Assembly (NCBI GenBank): GCA_039111635.1
Contig: JBCAQO010000003.1
Location: 992,001 to 1,056,000 of the forward strand
Direction of reading: 5' to 3'
Source of the DNA: Heterobasidion occidentale
Taxonomy: Eukaryota > Basidiomycota > Agaricomycetes > Russulales > Bondarzewiaceae
DNA length: 64,000 nt
Shown here piece after piece: positions 35,419 through 46,687 of this stretch (its first letter is position 1; every line of letters starts with the position of its first letter). The position numbers and the translations under genes are program-made. The notes under the pieces are model-generated. The model was not told the origin of the DNA and searched no databases. It saw only the letters and a list, made by a program, of their open reading frames with translations.

Positions 35419-37031
35419 TCAAAAGAGCGTCACGGACACGACCTGGGCGGACTGCGTCGCCTCGAGTATGATGCCGTCGAAGCCGAGCAATCCTAAGCCA
35501 TTGCGTATGGTCAGCGGGGGTCCACAGGGGAGGTGAGAAGGGAGAAGGCGCTCAACGGGTGGTGGGGCTCGGGAGCGTCAGCGCGTCCTCGTCGTCCGTG
35601 CGGTTAAAGTGCATCGAGGGCGGGGTCTGGCCGGGGCACAGGAAGTGGCTGATCGTCTCTACCTGATCAAGTGCGGCGGCGGCAGAGCGCCTCGGTCAGC
35701 TCGGGTGGGAAGGACGGGAGCCCGCGGTGGGGTGGGGGGGAGCACACTGACCCGTTCGTCGAATCTCACGCACGGTGGTGAATCTGTCGATCAACGTGAA
35801 CGTGGATGAGGGCTTCTGGAGGCTTCTGAGGCATGTGCGTGGCGCGAGAAGAGACGCACCGTCCTCGTCGTCCTCGGGGCGACCTTCAATCTGCCAAGGA
35901 CACCGCTTGTACCGCTGGAAGAGCGGCGTTCCAGGCTGCGTGCGTGCGGGCGGGCGGTGAGAGGGTCGTGATGGTGCGGGAGGGAAGAGCTCACGATGTT
36001 CGTGTGGAAGACGATCTTGCTGACGACGTGGGTGGTGCCCGAGATGAGGAAGTCGACGCCGTGCTGGAAGTAGTTGTAGAAGTCTGAGGGGACGGCGGAG
36101 TGAGCGCGAGGGCGGGTGGAGAAGGAGGGCGACGTACAGGAGGGGTCACTGTCAGCGTCGAGTGAGGGGTTGCGGGCATGAATTGCCATGCGGTCGTCCT
36201 CCTTGTAGAATGTCCTGAGCGGGGGGCCGAGCTCGCACATCAAGTCTTGGGCGGTGGTGACGCCGAGGCGGACGTGGACGGGGTCCGTGGACGCGGGGTA
36301 GAAGCGCAGGATGACGCCGTCGTGGACCTGGAGGGGGCGGGCGGCGGTCGGTGGGTGTCCAGAAAGGGAAGGATGACGTGGGGAGACGAACCTTGAGAGT
36401 GGCTTGGGCGAGCTCACCGTGCATGGCGGGACAGACGTCGACCTCGCCGAGGGCGTCGCGCTCTGCGCCGTCGTCCATTGGGCTGGTCTGGGCGATGAGG
36501 ATGCGCTTTACCTCCTGCATGCGACCCTCAGGGACATTAGAGGGCGGGGACAAGGCGTCAGACAGGCCCTCGTCGTCGAAGCTGAAGGAAATGCCGGGGT
36601 AGCGGAGGTCTGGGCCGGGGTAGGTGGGGCCGAATGCGCGGCTGACGCCGACGCGGCGGAGGTCGTTGTCTGTGGAGGAGAGGACGGCGTTCTTGTAGCG
36701 GAGGGTGAGGGGGCGGTGTGGGTCACGGAGGCGGCGGATGGAGATGGTGTGGAGGCGCTGGTGGATGGCGGAGAAGAGGAGGTCGAGGTGGGGGCGGGCG
36801 TGGAGGATGATGGGGGTCGTGGGGGAGTCTGGGTCGTACTTGAGGTCGATCTGGGGGAAGGTGTGCTGGTGGGTGCGGAGGACGTCGAGGACGGTCCACA
36901 GCGAGGAACCTGAAGACGAGAGCAAGGGAGGTTGGGGAGAGTGGTGGGGTGGGATGGGAGGTTGACGCACCGAGGGTGAATATGCCGAGGCCGTCGCCGG
37001 GCCTGATGTCGAGATCGAGGGCAGAGAACAT
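35419..37031 (-). CDS. PHAF1/UPF0183-family protein
   Basis: Homologue of the animal protein C16orf70/PHAF1, which associates with phagophores; the fungal role is not established. Exon 1 is MFSALDLDIRPGDGLGIFTL (ATG 37031). After an intron come SSLWTVLDVLRTHQHTFPQI, DLKYDPDSPTTPIILHARPH, LDLLFSAIHQRLHTISIRRL, TYPGPDLRYPGISFSFDDEG and QEVKRILIAQTSP. Downstream exons have RLGVTTAQDLMCELGPPLRT, FYNYFQHGVDFLISGTTHVV and SKIVFHTNIV. The last exon is GLLGFDGIILEATQSAQVVS plus VTLF and stop at 35419. All family blocks are in order and the frame appears intact. Confidence 0.85.
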
Positions 37032-37162
37032 GATAGCGGGCGGGGGGAGGAGGACGAGGCACGTGCTTTGAGTGACCTCGGCCGCCTGCTGCCCTGGCTG
37101 GCCGTCTGCGCTGCTGCAGCCACCTGCATGATGTCCTGCCGCTAGACCTGCGAGTGCCCGCC

Positions 37163-39902
37163 ATGCCCTCTGTACGCGTCCGCAGACGTGGTTATTCCAC
37201 CTTGCGCGACGTAGATCCCGCAGTCCTCTCCCTCCCCTCCTCCCCAGACTCCCCCAGCTCCCGCCCGCGCGCCCGGTCCGATGCTGCCGCCCTCTCGCTC
37301 TCGCTCTCCCCAGACTTCTCCGCCTACAACGACTCCGCCTTCAGCGACGCCGATGCAGACGCAGACCCCGCTCGTGACCGGCCCTCGCTCACTGTTCCCC
37401 TGCGCCGCACCCGCGGCTCTGCAACCAGCGCGAGCAGAGTGTCCCAATATGTCCAGCAGTCGTCCATCAGGCTCCTGTCCACCCATACAGACCCTGCCGC
37501 AAGACGCACCGCCCTCTCCTCTCTCTTCTCCCCCCAGACGTCTCCCCGCCCACAGTCTCCCTCAGAGTCTAGCGTCCGCCTCGAGGGCCCCACCGCCAGC
37601 GTCATCGTCCATGACTCTCGCCCCCTTGGCCATGTCGGCTCTGCCCTCAGCCTCCCCCACGACAATGCGGAGGCCAACATGGTCGACGACGAGCACCACA
37701 CGGACGATATCGTAGAGCACCTCGACGTCGTCGGTACGTCATGTCCCAAACGGCTCGCGATCAGTTCAGCTGTATGATATCATCACTCATATGCACCGCC
37801 CGCAGATCCCCAGGTTGCCACCGTCTCTACCCTCGCCAACACCGCCAACGCCATCCTCATGTACGTTCCCTAACAGGCTCCACACTCTCTAATGCACCGA
37901 CCCCTGTGTCTAGCCCCCCTCTGTCCTTCTACTCCCGCAAGCCCGTTCTCGTCTTGCCCGAGCGCCCTCAAGATGCAGAGACCGCATCCGCGGCGGGCGA
38001 CGACGACGAACTCGACCGCCACGTCGAGGACGTCCTCACCCGCCGCGCCCGCTTCCGCCGCATTCTCCAGGGCGTCTGGGCCTTTCTCAAGACCCGTGCG
38101 TACCCCCTCTCGCCCCTCTCCCGTCCTCGGCCCCCGCTGACCTGCCTTCACCAGCGATCGGTGTAAGCATGCCCCCCTTCGGCCCGTTATCTCACCCCCC
38201 CTCATCGCTTTGTGGTGGTACAGGTCATCGCCGGCATCTACGGTTTCCTCGTTGGTGAGTGCGCAGCGCGCGCGCTCGGTGCCCCATTCACTGTTCTGAC
38301 GCCGCCGCAACCCGCAGTCTTTTGGGGCGCTGCTATCGTGATATTCTTGCTCAAGATCATCAACTTTCATAACGCGAATACCCAAGGATTCTGGGTGGAG
38401 GTCTCATCCCAGATAGAGTGCGGTGAGCCCGCGCGCCCACCCGCGCACTCGCCCTTTCTCTTTCTCTGATCCGAACGCCCCTCTCAGGGCTGTTCTGCGT
38501 CACCGGCCTGGGCCTCATACCGTGGCGCGTGACAGACACATACCGTCGGTGTTTCTCGACCGAGCTTCCGGTACGGGACGCTGACGGCCGTGCATTGATA
38601 GGTGTTTACAAAATATGGCGCTACAAGCGCCGCACCCGCCTCCTGCGCAAGCAGCACGGCCTCCCGGAGCTCTTCGACCCGGACGACCTGCCCGATCCGA
38701 TCTACGACCCCAACTACGTCCACGTCCTCACCGAGGAGGAGCAGGCCGACCTGCACTACCGTGAGCACCCCGCCCCAATCTGCCGTTTTTTTCTCGCTCT
38801 CTGAGCCGGCCGCCCCGCCTCCAGAGCAGCAGAAGTTCATGAGGTCGCAAACGTGGTACCGCCCGCACGGCACGGAGACGCATCGCGTACGTCTCCTTTC
38901 CGTCCCCCATGCCGCTCTCACAGCAATTCAACTCATGCCACCGCCCTCGTGCAGGCGTTCCCTATAAAGTGAGTCTCGCCGCTGCGCACGCGTTGACTGC
39001 TGACCGATCCGCTCCTCTTGCAGCAAGGCGCTGTTGATCTGCTGCCTCAACGACGGCAACTCCATATTCCAGGTGCGTCCAAAATTCATGACTAACGTCA
39101 CGCTGAAGAAATGACACGAGCTGACCGACGCGCGCGTCCCAGATCTGCCTCTGCGGCGTCCAGTGGGGCCTCAACCGGTAAGCACACCCGCACGCGCGCG
39201 CGCCCCGTCCGCCCGCACCATAACAACTCAACTAACGCCAACATCGACGTCCTCGCATTCTCGCCCTACCGCAGGTTCGAGCGGCCCGCGTGGACGACGG
39301 GGATCCTCATCCCCCTCAGCTTCCTCTGCGGCATCTTCTCCGGCGTGTTCATCTGGCGCGGCGGGCAGCAGACGAAGCGCACCGCGCGCGTCGAGAGCTG
39401 CCTGCGCGCCGCGCTCGCGATGGACGGAGACAAGCGCACGGGGAGGCTCGGGAGCAGGCGCGCCGCCGCCGCCGCCGAGGCGAACGGCGTCGGGGCTGGG
39501 GCCGGGGCCGGGGTCGCCGCGGATGCGGACGCGCCGGGCGCGAAGAGCGAGCGGAGCGGGGAGTACCCGCCCCCCGCGCAGAACGGACGCGCGCGCGCGA
39601 GGGAGGACGGGGACGGGGACGGGGACGACGACGAGGAAGGCGGCGCCGGCGAGGGTGAGGGCGGCCAGCTGCTGCTGCCGCCGTCCGTGAGCCGGGTCGG
39701 CTCCCGCGAGAAGCCGCCGCGCCCGTCGACGTCGACCGACGGCCTGGACGAAAAGGGGGCGCGGCGCGCGAGCGTCGACGTCGCGAGCACGGTCGAGTGC
39801 AGCGAGGACGGCGGCGACGGCGGCGAGCACGCCCATGTGCGCGCGGGCACCCACACGCCGTCGATATATATCGAGGAGGAGATGGTGGTGCCGCCGCGCT
39901 GA
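37163..39902 (+). CDS. DUF2985-family multi-pass membrane protein
   Basis: Fungal membrane protein of unknown function. ATG 37163 starts a ~190-residue Ser/Pro-rich cytosolic region. After introns come STLANTANAILIPPLSFYSR, a helix IAGIYGFLVVFWGAAIVIFL and the family signature KIINFHNANTQGFWVEVSSQ, then IECGLFCVTGLGLIPWRVTD with RRTRLLRKQHGLPELFDPDD. The second half has KALLICCLNDGNSIFQICLC, GVQWGLNRFERPAWTTGILI and PLSFLCGIFSGVFIWRGGQQ. A long, extremely GC-rich low-complexity tail (Gly/Ala/Glu/Asp, about 180 residues) follows and ends at 39902. About nine exons, no frameshift seen. The start shares a 130-bp divergent promoter with PHAF1. Confidence 0.82.
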
Positions 39903-40468
39903 CGCTGACGTGTGCCGACGTTGCGTCGGTCGATCTTATTGTACGTTCCCTGTGCGATATCTAGTGCCGTCATCTATCAGCGGTAGAAGCTCTCTGGACT
40001 GGCTCCCGGCGTCGCTGCTTCTGTTATTCTATCTCTGCCTATTCACGACTGTTGTATTATCCTCGTATGTACTAGAACGCACACGGAACGTTGGTTGGAT
40101 GATTTTCAAAAAAGCAAACATGCAATACAATTTATTGGGGGATACTTCTGTGGATTGTTGAAATCCGGACACTGCTACGCAAATACGACCGCACCACGCT
40201 GAACGACATGCGCGCCCGACGCCGCCGCCTGCCTCCACGCTCCCACCGCAGGACGCGACGAGTCGGGAACCCGCGCAGCATAAGCATAACCAGCCAAGCA
40301 ATTTTCTCTGGTCCCCGCAAGCACCGATAGTGGCCACCCGAATGGACCGAATCATCATCTCGCCGCAACTACCACCCAAGGTCAAGACACAGCAGCTGCT
40401 GTTCTGTTGAGAGCTGTCTGATAAGTTAACCAAAATGTGGACGCTGTTGAAGCGCAAGGAGATGCCGT
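39903..40468. other. Intergenic between convergent genes
   Basis: About 565 bp between the DUF2985 stop and the MET6 stop. No gene recognised; it should contain both 3' untranslated regions. Confidence 0.3.
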
Positions 40469-43102
40469 TCAGGCGTAGGTCTCGCGGGCCCAGCGGGCGG
40501 CGGAGACGAGGTTAGCGAGGGAGGCCTCGGTTTCCTTCCAGCCACGAGTCTTCAAGCCGCAGTCCTAAAGGGAAAACGAGATCAGTGGAAGGATTTGATG
40601 AACAAGGTGAAGGAGACGAACGGGGTTGACAAACACGAGAGAGTCGGGGAGGGTCTTGAGCATGGCCTGGAGACGGTCACGGATCTCCTGATCTCCGGGA
40701 ACACGGGGGGAGTGGATGTCGTAGACGCCGGGGCCGATCTGGTTGGAGTAACCGTACTGCTTGAAAGTGTCCAAGAGCTTGAGGTCGCTCTTCGACGCCT
40801 CGATCGAGATGACGTCAGCGTCAAGGCGCTGGATGGAGGGGAAGATGTCGTCAAAGTCGGAGTAGCAGAAGTGAGAGTGGGTCTGGAGAGCATCGGTGAC
40901 GCCGGCGGTGGCGAGCTTGAACGAGTCAACGGCCCACTTGAGGTAGTTGTCCCAGTCAACGCGGCGGAGAGGAAGGCCTTCACGGATGGCGGGCTCATCG
41001 ACCTGGATGGCGTGGATGCCGGCCTTCTCAAGATCGACGACCTCGTCGCGGAGAGCAAGAGCGAGCTGCTTGGACTGAAGCTCACGGGAGACATCCGCGC
41101 GAGGGAAAGACCAATTCAGAATGGTGACAGGTCCAGTCAGCATACCCTTCATCGGGCTCTTCGTGACGCTCTGAGCGTAGCTACTCCACTTGACGGTGAT
41201 GGGACCAGGGCGGCTGACGTCCGAAACGATGATGGGAGGACGGACGTAGCTACAAACCAAGAACTTAATATGGTAGACGGCTTCACGAGTAGATATTTTA
41301 CGAACCGGGAACCGTAGCTCTGAACCCAACCATTCTGGGTGAAGACGAAGCCGTTGAGCTGTTCACCGAAGTACTGCACCATGTCGTTACGTTCAGGTTC
41401 GCCGTGAACGAGGAGGTCAAGACCGATGCGCTCCTGGAAGCGGACGACACTCTCGATCTCTTTCTTGAGGAAGTCCTCATACTGCTCCTGCGTGATCTCA
41501 CCCTTGGTGAACTTGGCACGAGCAGCCCGGATTTCCTTGGTTTGCTGGAGAGATAGTCAGTACACCGCGTTTGCAGAGCGGAGGCAAGAAGCCTCACAGG
41601 GAAAGACCCGATGGTGGTCGTAGGGAACTTCGGGAGGTCAAGATGCTTCTTCTGCACCTGCTGGCGGACGGCGAAGGGGCTCTTGCGCTCGAGCATATCG
41701 GGGGTGATCGCGGCAACCCGCTTGCGAACAGCGTCGTCCGAAGTACGCTCAAATTCACGGCGCTTGGCAATGGAGGTTTTGTTGGCCTCGACGGCCTTGG
41801 TAACCTCAGCATCCTGAGAGCCAGCAAGAGCCTTCGCGATGGTGGAAACCTCAGCAGCCTTCTCCAAAGCGAACGAGAACCAGTCCTTCTGCTCCTCGGT
41901 CAGTTTTTTCTCGTTCTCGAGGGTGACAGGAGTGTGAAGGAGGGAGGAGGAAGTGGCGATGATGACACGATCCTGACCAATGGTCTCAACAGCCTTCTGA
42001 CCGAGCTTGAGAGCGGCCTGGAAGTCGGTCTTCCAGACGTTACGGCCGGAGACAACACCGAGGGAAAGAACGATGTTAGTAGGCTTGATGGCGGCCAAGA
42101 CGTCCTCGAGCTGAGCGGGGGCACGATCAAGATCGATGTGAAGACCATCGATGGGGAGCTTGGCGACAAACTTCACGTTAGTGTCAAGGCGTCCAAAGTA
42201 AGTGGTAAGCAGAATCTTTGGGGCGACAGGGGCAAGTTCGGTGTATGCAGAGATGAACTCCTTCTCAAGAGTAGCAGACTTGTCGAGGACGAGAATGGGC
42301 TCATCGACCTGGACCCACTCAGCGCCCGCAGCCTTGAGATCAGCCAAAAGCTGCTTATAGACGGGTAGGAGCTTGGGAAGAAGAGAGATGGGCTGGAATC
42401 CGGGCTTGGCCTCCTTAGACGACTTGCCGAGAACGAGGAAAGAAACAGGGCCCAAGACGACGGGGCGAGTCTCGACACCGAGAGCTTCGCCTCCTTGTAC
42501 TCCTCAACAGCCTTGTTGAAGTTCAGCTTGAACTCAGTCTCACCCGAGAACTCAGGTACGACAAAGTGGTAGTTAGAATCAAACCTATCAAAAATCTCAG
42601 CATCGTGTTCAAGACGGAATGGTGGAGGAAGTTCGCTTACCACTTCTTCATCTCCGAAGCAGGGACATCAACGCCATCAGCCTGACGGCCACGACCCATA
42701 GCAAAGTAGACATCCAAGGGAGAAAGACCCTGGCCAACGTAGCGCTTGGGGATGACGTTGAAGGCCGCCGAGTGGTCGAGAACGTGATCGTAGAGCGAAA
42801 ACTCGCCACTACAATCGATCGCTCAGAAAAAGCGTCAAAACAAGGAGATCTTAGGAGTAACGAACCTCGGAACAAAGTCAACGCCCTTAGACTTGACGCT
42901 CTGCCAGTTGGTCTTCTTCACGTCAGCCGCAGCCTGCGTGAGCTGATCGGCAGAAATTTTGCCTGCCCAGTAAGCCTCGACGGCCTTTTTCACCTCGCGA
43001 TTGGCACCTTTGCAAGGCATCGATGATGAACATCGAGAATAATTTTCAGCGCAGAAAAATCATACCAATGCGAGGGAAACCGAGAACGCTGGAAGAGACC
43101 AT
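40469..43102 (-). CDS. MET6: Cobalamin-independent methionine synthase
   Basis: Transfers the methyl group of 5-methyltetrahydrofolate polyglutamate to homocysteine; zinc enzyme, cytosolic. ATG 43102 starts [14 protein letters not shown]. Conserved blocks are [80 protein letters not shown], and the C-terminal domain [20 protein letters not shown] with [17 protein letters not shown] and [14 protein letters not shown] (a zinc-binding Cys region). The end is [21 protein letters not shown] single base is missing near 42485: EEYKEAK is followed out of frame by [20 protein letters not shown]. Since this enzyme is essential for prototrophy, an assembly error is likelier than a null allele. Confidence 0.93.
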
Positions 43103-43537
43103 TCTGAAGATTTTAGAGGTGCGGTGAAAGGGGGAGATGGTGGTTAAGGGTAAATTCTGTGCGAGCTGAATGGTGCTACAAATACTCAGAATTTAGCGCT
43201 GGCGGATGCTGCCGAAGAACCGAACCTTTCATCTTATCACCTCATCTTTGCATCATGTCAATCGATCCCGAACTCGAACCGATCAACCTTAGCCCAACCG
43301 CTTTCCCCACAGACATCCATATTGCATATTTACAGAGGCGTGTCATGTCGTGTAAGGCATCTACGGAGGATTCAGTTGAGAACGGCTGTTTTTGGTGTCT
43401 ACCGAGTGGACAGTGAAGGAAGGGTGAGCGGCATCTGTGCCTAAGATCATGGTGAGTGTTTCAGTATCACAATCGTATCTGTGCTACACTTCGAGGCTTC
43501 CAGGAAGGCCGAAATGACTGGGCTCTCAAGAGACTTA
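43103..43537. other. Intergenic, MET6 promoter region
   Basis: About 435 bp upstream of MET6 up to the MITE. No gene recognised; one plus-strand open frame (43159-43416) has no family signature. Confidence 0.3.
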
Positions 43538-43929
43538 CAGTGACTTGCATATCATTCTGCAGGTCAAGCCTCATAGTTTTTGTTTGTAGTAGCCAAATAG
43601 TCACGGCCAGTCACATATGATGTCAGCAGGCATGCTCGTTGCTAGTTCGTTGCTCCACTAGATTTTGCGCTGTCCAGCACCAAGGATGGTCATGGAGACC
43701 TCAGTATTTTCTTGGAGGGTCAGATTTCTACCAATTAGAGAGCGTTATGGCAGAACAGTTGAGGGAATAGGCCAATGTTGGCGCGCAGAGCAGAGCGCGG
43801 GCAGGTGGATGTTCAACAGAAGCACGGGCAGTTCGGGGTGACAGCACGATGGGCGTCGAATGTCACGTATTTGGTTAAGACAAACAAAGACTACAGAACA
43901 CCGACCTGCAGATGATATGCAAGTCACTG
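43538..43929. mobile_element. 392-bp Tc1/mariner-like MITE
   Basis: The inverted ends read CAGTGACTTGCATATCAT and CTGCAGGTC at the left and their complement at the right, with weaker pairing continuing for about 70 bp (both arms include ttgtttgt and ccaaata). The element is flanked by TA on both sides (43536-43537 and 43930-43931). Small size, no transposase, TA duplication and a CAGT terminus are typical of non-autonomous Tc1/mariner elements. Confidence 0.75.
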
Positions 43930-44103
43930 TAATAGCCATCCTCTTTATGTGCACGCTGTTCCTCGTGGAGTATCACTGTATCAGATGAGCCAGGCCCAGG
44001 CTGCCAGTCTTTCCCAATTCTACCGGTCCGGGCTTCCCGTGCACTTCAATAAAAAGGCCCAAGTCCCTGTCGGGACCACCCCTTTCCCATCGTTTCGCCC
44101 AAC

Positions 44104-45909
44104 ATGACATCCAACCCATCATTTGTACTTCAAGGCATTGAAAAGGTACGGAAAGCGTCCCCGAAACTCTATCGTCGTATTTATCAATCCTGTCGTTTGA
44201 ACAGGTCACCTATGAGGAGCGGCCCATCCCAGAGAGTATGTCAATCACTTCCTGATCCGCTCGTACTACCAGCTCAGGCGTCATAATTCACAGTAAAGGA
44301 CGACGAGGTGCTCGTCGAAGTCAAGAAGACTGGTAAAGTATCTCGACCACTTTATCAGAAACCATACATTGAAGCTTGTTGTGGCTAGGCATATGCGGAT
44401 CTGATGTGCGCTCCTGCCCAATACTATTAATGGTCCTATTTATACGTGATCCTGTTAGGTTCACTACCTGGTTCATGGGCGCATTGTGTGATTTCGTTGT
44501 CGACAACCCCATGGTGATTTGCGATTTATCAGTTAGACGTCTTCGGATTTTATAATTGGTGGTCCCTAAGGTCCTTGGACACGAATCCTCGGGAATCATC
44601 AACAAAGGTAACGCACACCGATCGCAGAAGTCATCATGGTATTACTCCTGACTGTGGTCTCTTCAGTTGGCAAGAAGGTGACGAGGGTCAAGATAGGAGA
44701 CCGAGTGGCTATGGAGCCTGGCGCATCATGTCGCACCTGTGATGACTGCAAGAGCGGTCGCTACCAGGTATTTCGACTTCATTTATTGTTTATCTGTTGT
44801 AACTGACAAGGCCGTGACACCTCGCATCCCGTAGCTGTGCGCCGATAGTAAGTAGTAGTCTCAATCACCGTTCTGATTTCGGACCGTAACTGATTCATCT
44901 TTTAGTGGCTTTCGCCGCAACTCCTCCTTACGATGGGACCTTGGCCCGATACTACCGCTTGCCTGCCGACCTTGTCTATTCTCTTCCAGACCATTTAACT
45001 CTCGAGGATGGTGCGATGGCAAGTGTTTTGACTGTAACACATAGCAAGAGGAATCTGACGCCAAGTATCAGATGGAGCCACTCGCAGTAGCTGTTCATTC
45101 AGTTTCCACTCTGGCTGGATTCAAGCCCAATCAGACCGTTGCTGTTTTCGGCTGTGGGCCTGTCGGGCTCCTCTGTATGGCTGTAGCTAAGGCCCTTGGT
45201 GCCTCACGCGTCGTTGCAGTGGATATCGTCCCTGCCCGCTTGGAGTTCGCTAAAACATATGCTGCTACGGAGACATTCCTACCACCCGCTCCGGAATCTG
45301 GAGAATCAAAAATAGCGTACTCAAAAGATCTGCAGCATTGATGAAGGCACAGCTCGGCATCGAGGAGCGCGGAGAGAAGGCGATAGACCTTGTGCTCGAC
45401 GCGAGTGGTGCGGAAGTCTCGATCCAAACTGGTCTTTTCATCGTCAAGATCGGCGGGACCTTTGTTCAGGTTCGGTATTTTCCAGCGCCTTAGGTTTGCT
45501 TGCTCATGAGGGTATAGGTTGGCATGGGCCAGCCCGAAGTCATTGTTCCTATCGGACTGTTCCTCTCAAAGAGATCACTGTCAAAGGGTCATTCCGATAT
45601 GGAGTATGTTACCTTATCTTCAACTTTGGAATTTGACGGTACTTACGCGTCTCCCTTCATCAGTCTGGTGATTATCGACTCGCCATTGCTCTCGCGGCTC
45701 AGGGTAGAATCAATTTGAAGCCAATGGTCACACATAGGTATTATTCTTCAGTGTATGTTGCACGGGTATAATATTCATGTGCTCCTAGGTTCGCATTCAC
45801 CGACGCAGTCGCCGCATTCAAGGCTACAAGGGCCGGAAAGACTGAAGATGGCAAAAGCCTCATCAAGGCCATCATCTCTGGGCCTGATGTGCCGGTCGAT
45901 TCTCTCTAG
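44104..45909 (+). CDS. Zinc medium-chain polyol dehydrogenase (xylitol/sorbitol/arabinitol type)
   Basis: Oxidises a polyol to a ketose with NAD+. Exons read MTSNPSFVLQGIEK, VTYEERPIPE, DDEVLVEVKKTGICGSDVHY, LVHGRI, VLGHESSGIINK, and VAMEPGASCRTCDDCKSGRY joined to QLCADM, which holds the four structural-zinc Cys. Then comes DGAM|MEPLAVAVHSVSTL across a GC-AG intron (45019-45071). The catalytic zinc ligands (Cys, His and Glu of GHE) are present. The Rossmann motif is VAVFGCGPVGLLCMAVAKAL, and Asp in RVVAVDIVPARL implies NAD. The end is TEDGKSLIKAIISGPDVPVD. Three frame breaks (near 44486, 45323 and 45567) interrupt conserved sequence. Exact substrate cannot be told by eye. It is either an error-laden or a recently broken gene. 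Confidence 0.8.
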
Positions 45910-46687
45910 GTGTGCAGATATCCCAGAAATATACCGCTTGACGTGTAAGATAGGAAACCAATGTGGCATCTGCGGTTTTGTACGTTGTGTGTTGAAGCTA
46001 TCGCAGAAATAAAATTGCAGTGGCGACATATGTTGAGACAGCGCAGGTACTGGTTCAGAGGGATACCAATTGGCTCAGGCTTGTTGACAGCTATGTATCG
46101 TGGGGACCTGTGATCAAGCCGTCAATGCACGGCCGCGCACGGGCGCTTAGCCTATCTCTTACTCCAACACGCGTCAAGGCGGTACACAACATAAATTCTG
46201 TCCTGGCTTCAGCACCGATCGCATTCTGAAGGACTCTGGCCTCTTAAAATACTAGAAACGTCGTCTGAGAATTTGGATCGCGAGGCCAGGTCAGTGCATC
46301 AATTGTCGAACTAATCAAGAAGTTTCAAAACTTCGCTCACACAGTAACTTTGGGTCAATGCACCTACGCGCCTAGTATCGGAAGGAATACCAGGCTTAAC
46401 TGCGAGACCTATATCTTAGGAGCTGTCTGATCATGCCGTTCCATTCGCGCAATGCGTATTATCTGCGTGTGTCCGCCTCCAATGTGATACCGCTCTATGT
46501 GAGTTGAGTGTGTACGTCATGACAATGGCTACTGGTCGAACTGATTCCCTATTGAGCTTTATCTCGATGAACGACATATCGGATGGATGTCAGACAGGGT
46601 CCTTCAGCACATCCTTGCTGATCTCAGGCCCAAGTCAGAGCATTCCTCGCAGTGAAGCTGTGCATTGTCATGAGCTGACTTTATTTG
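45910..46687. other. Intergenic, nothing recognised
   Basis: About 780 bp. Short open frames only, none with a family signature. No tRNA or repeat was identified. Confidence 0.3.

Noticed and set aside
36404..36913. Gly/Val/Glu-rich plus-strand open frame
   Set aside because: Antisense of PHAF1 exons in GC-rich DNA.
40595..41317. 240-codon plus-strand open frame
   Set aside because: Also antisense to MET6 exons.
41571..42368. 265-codon plus-strand open frame
   Set aside because: Antisense to MET6 coding sequence; MET6 is unambiguous on the minus strand.
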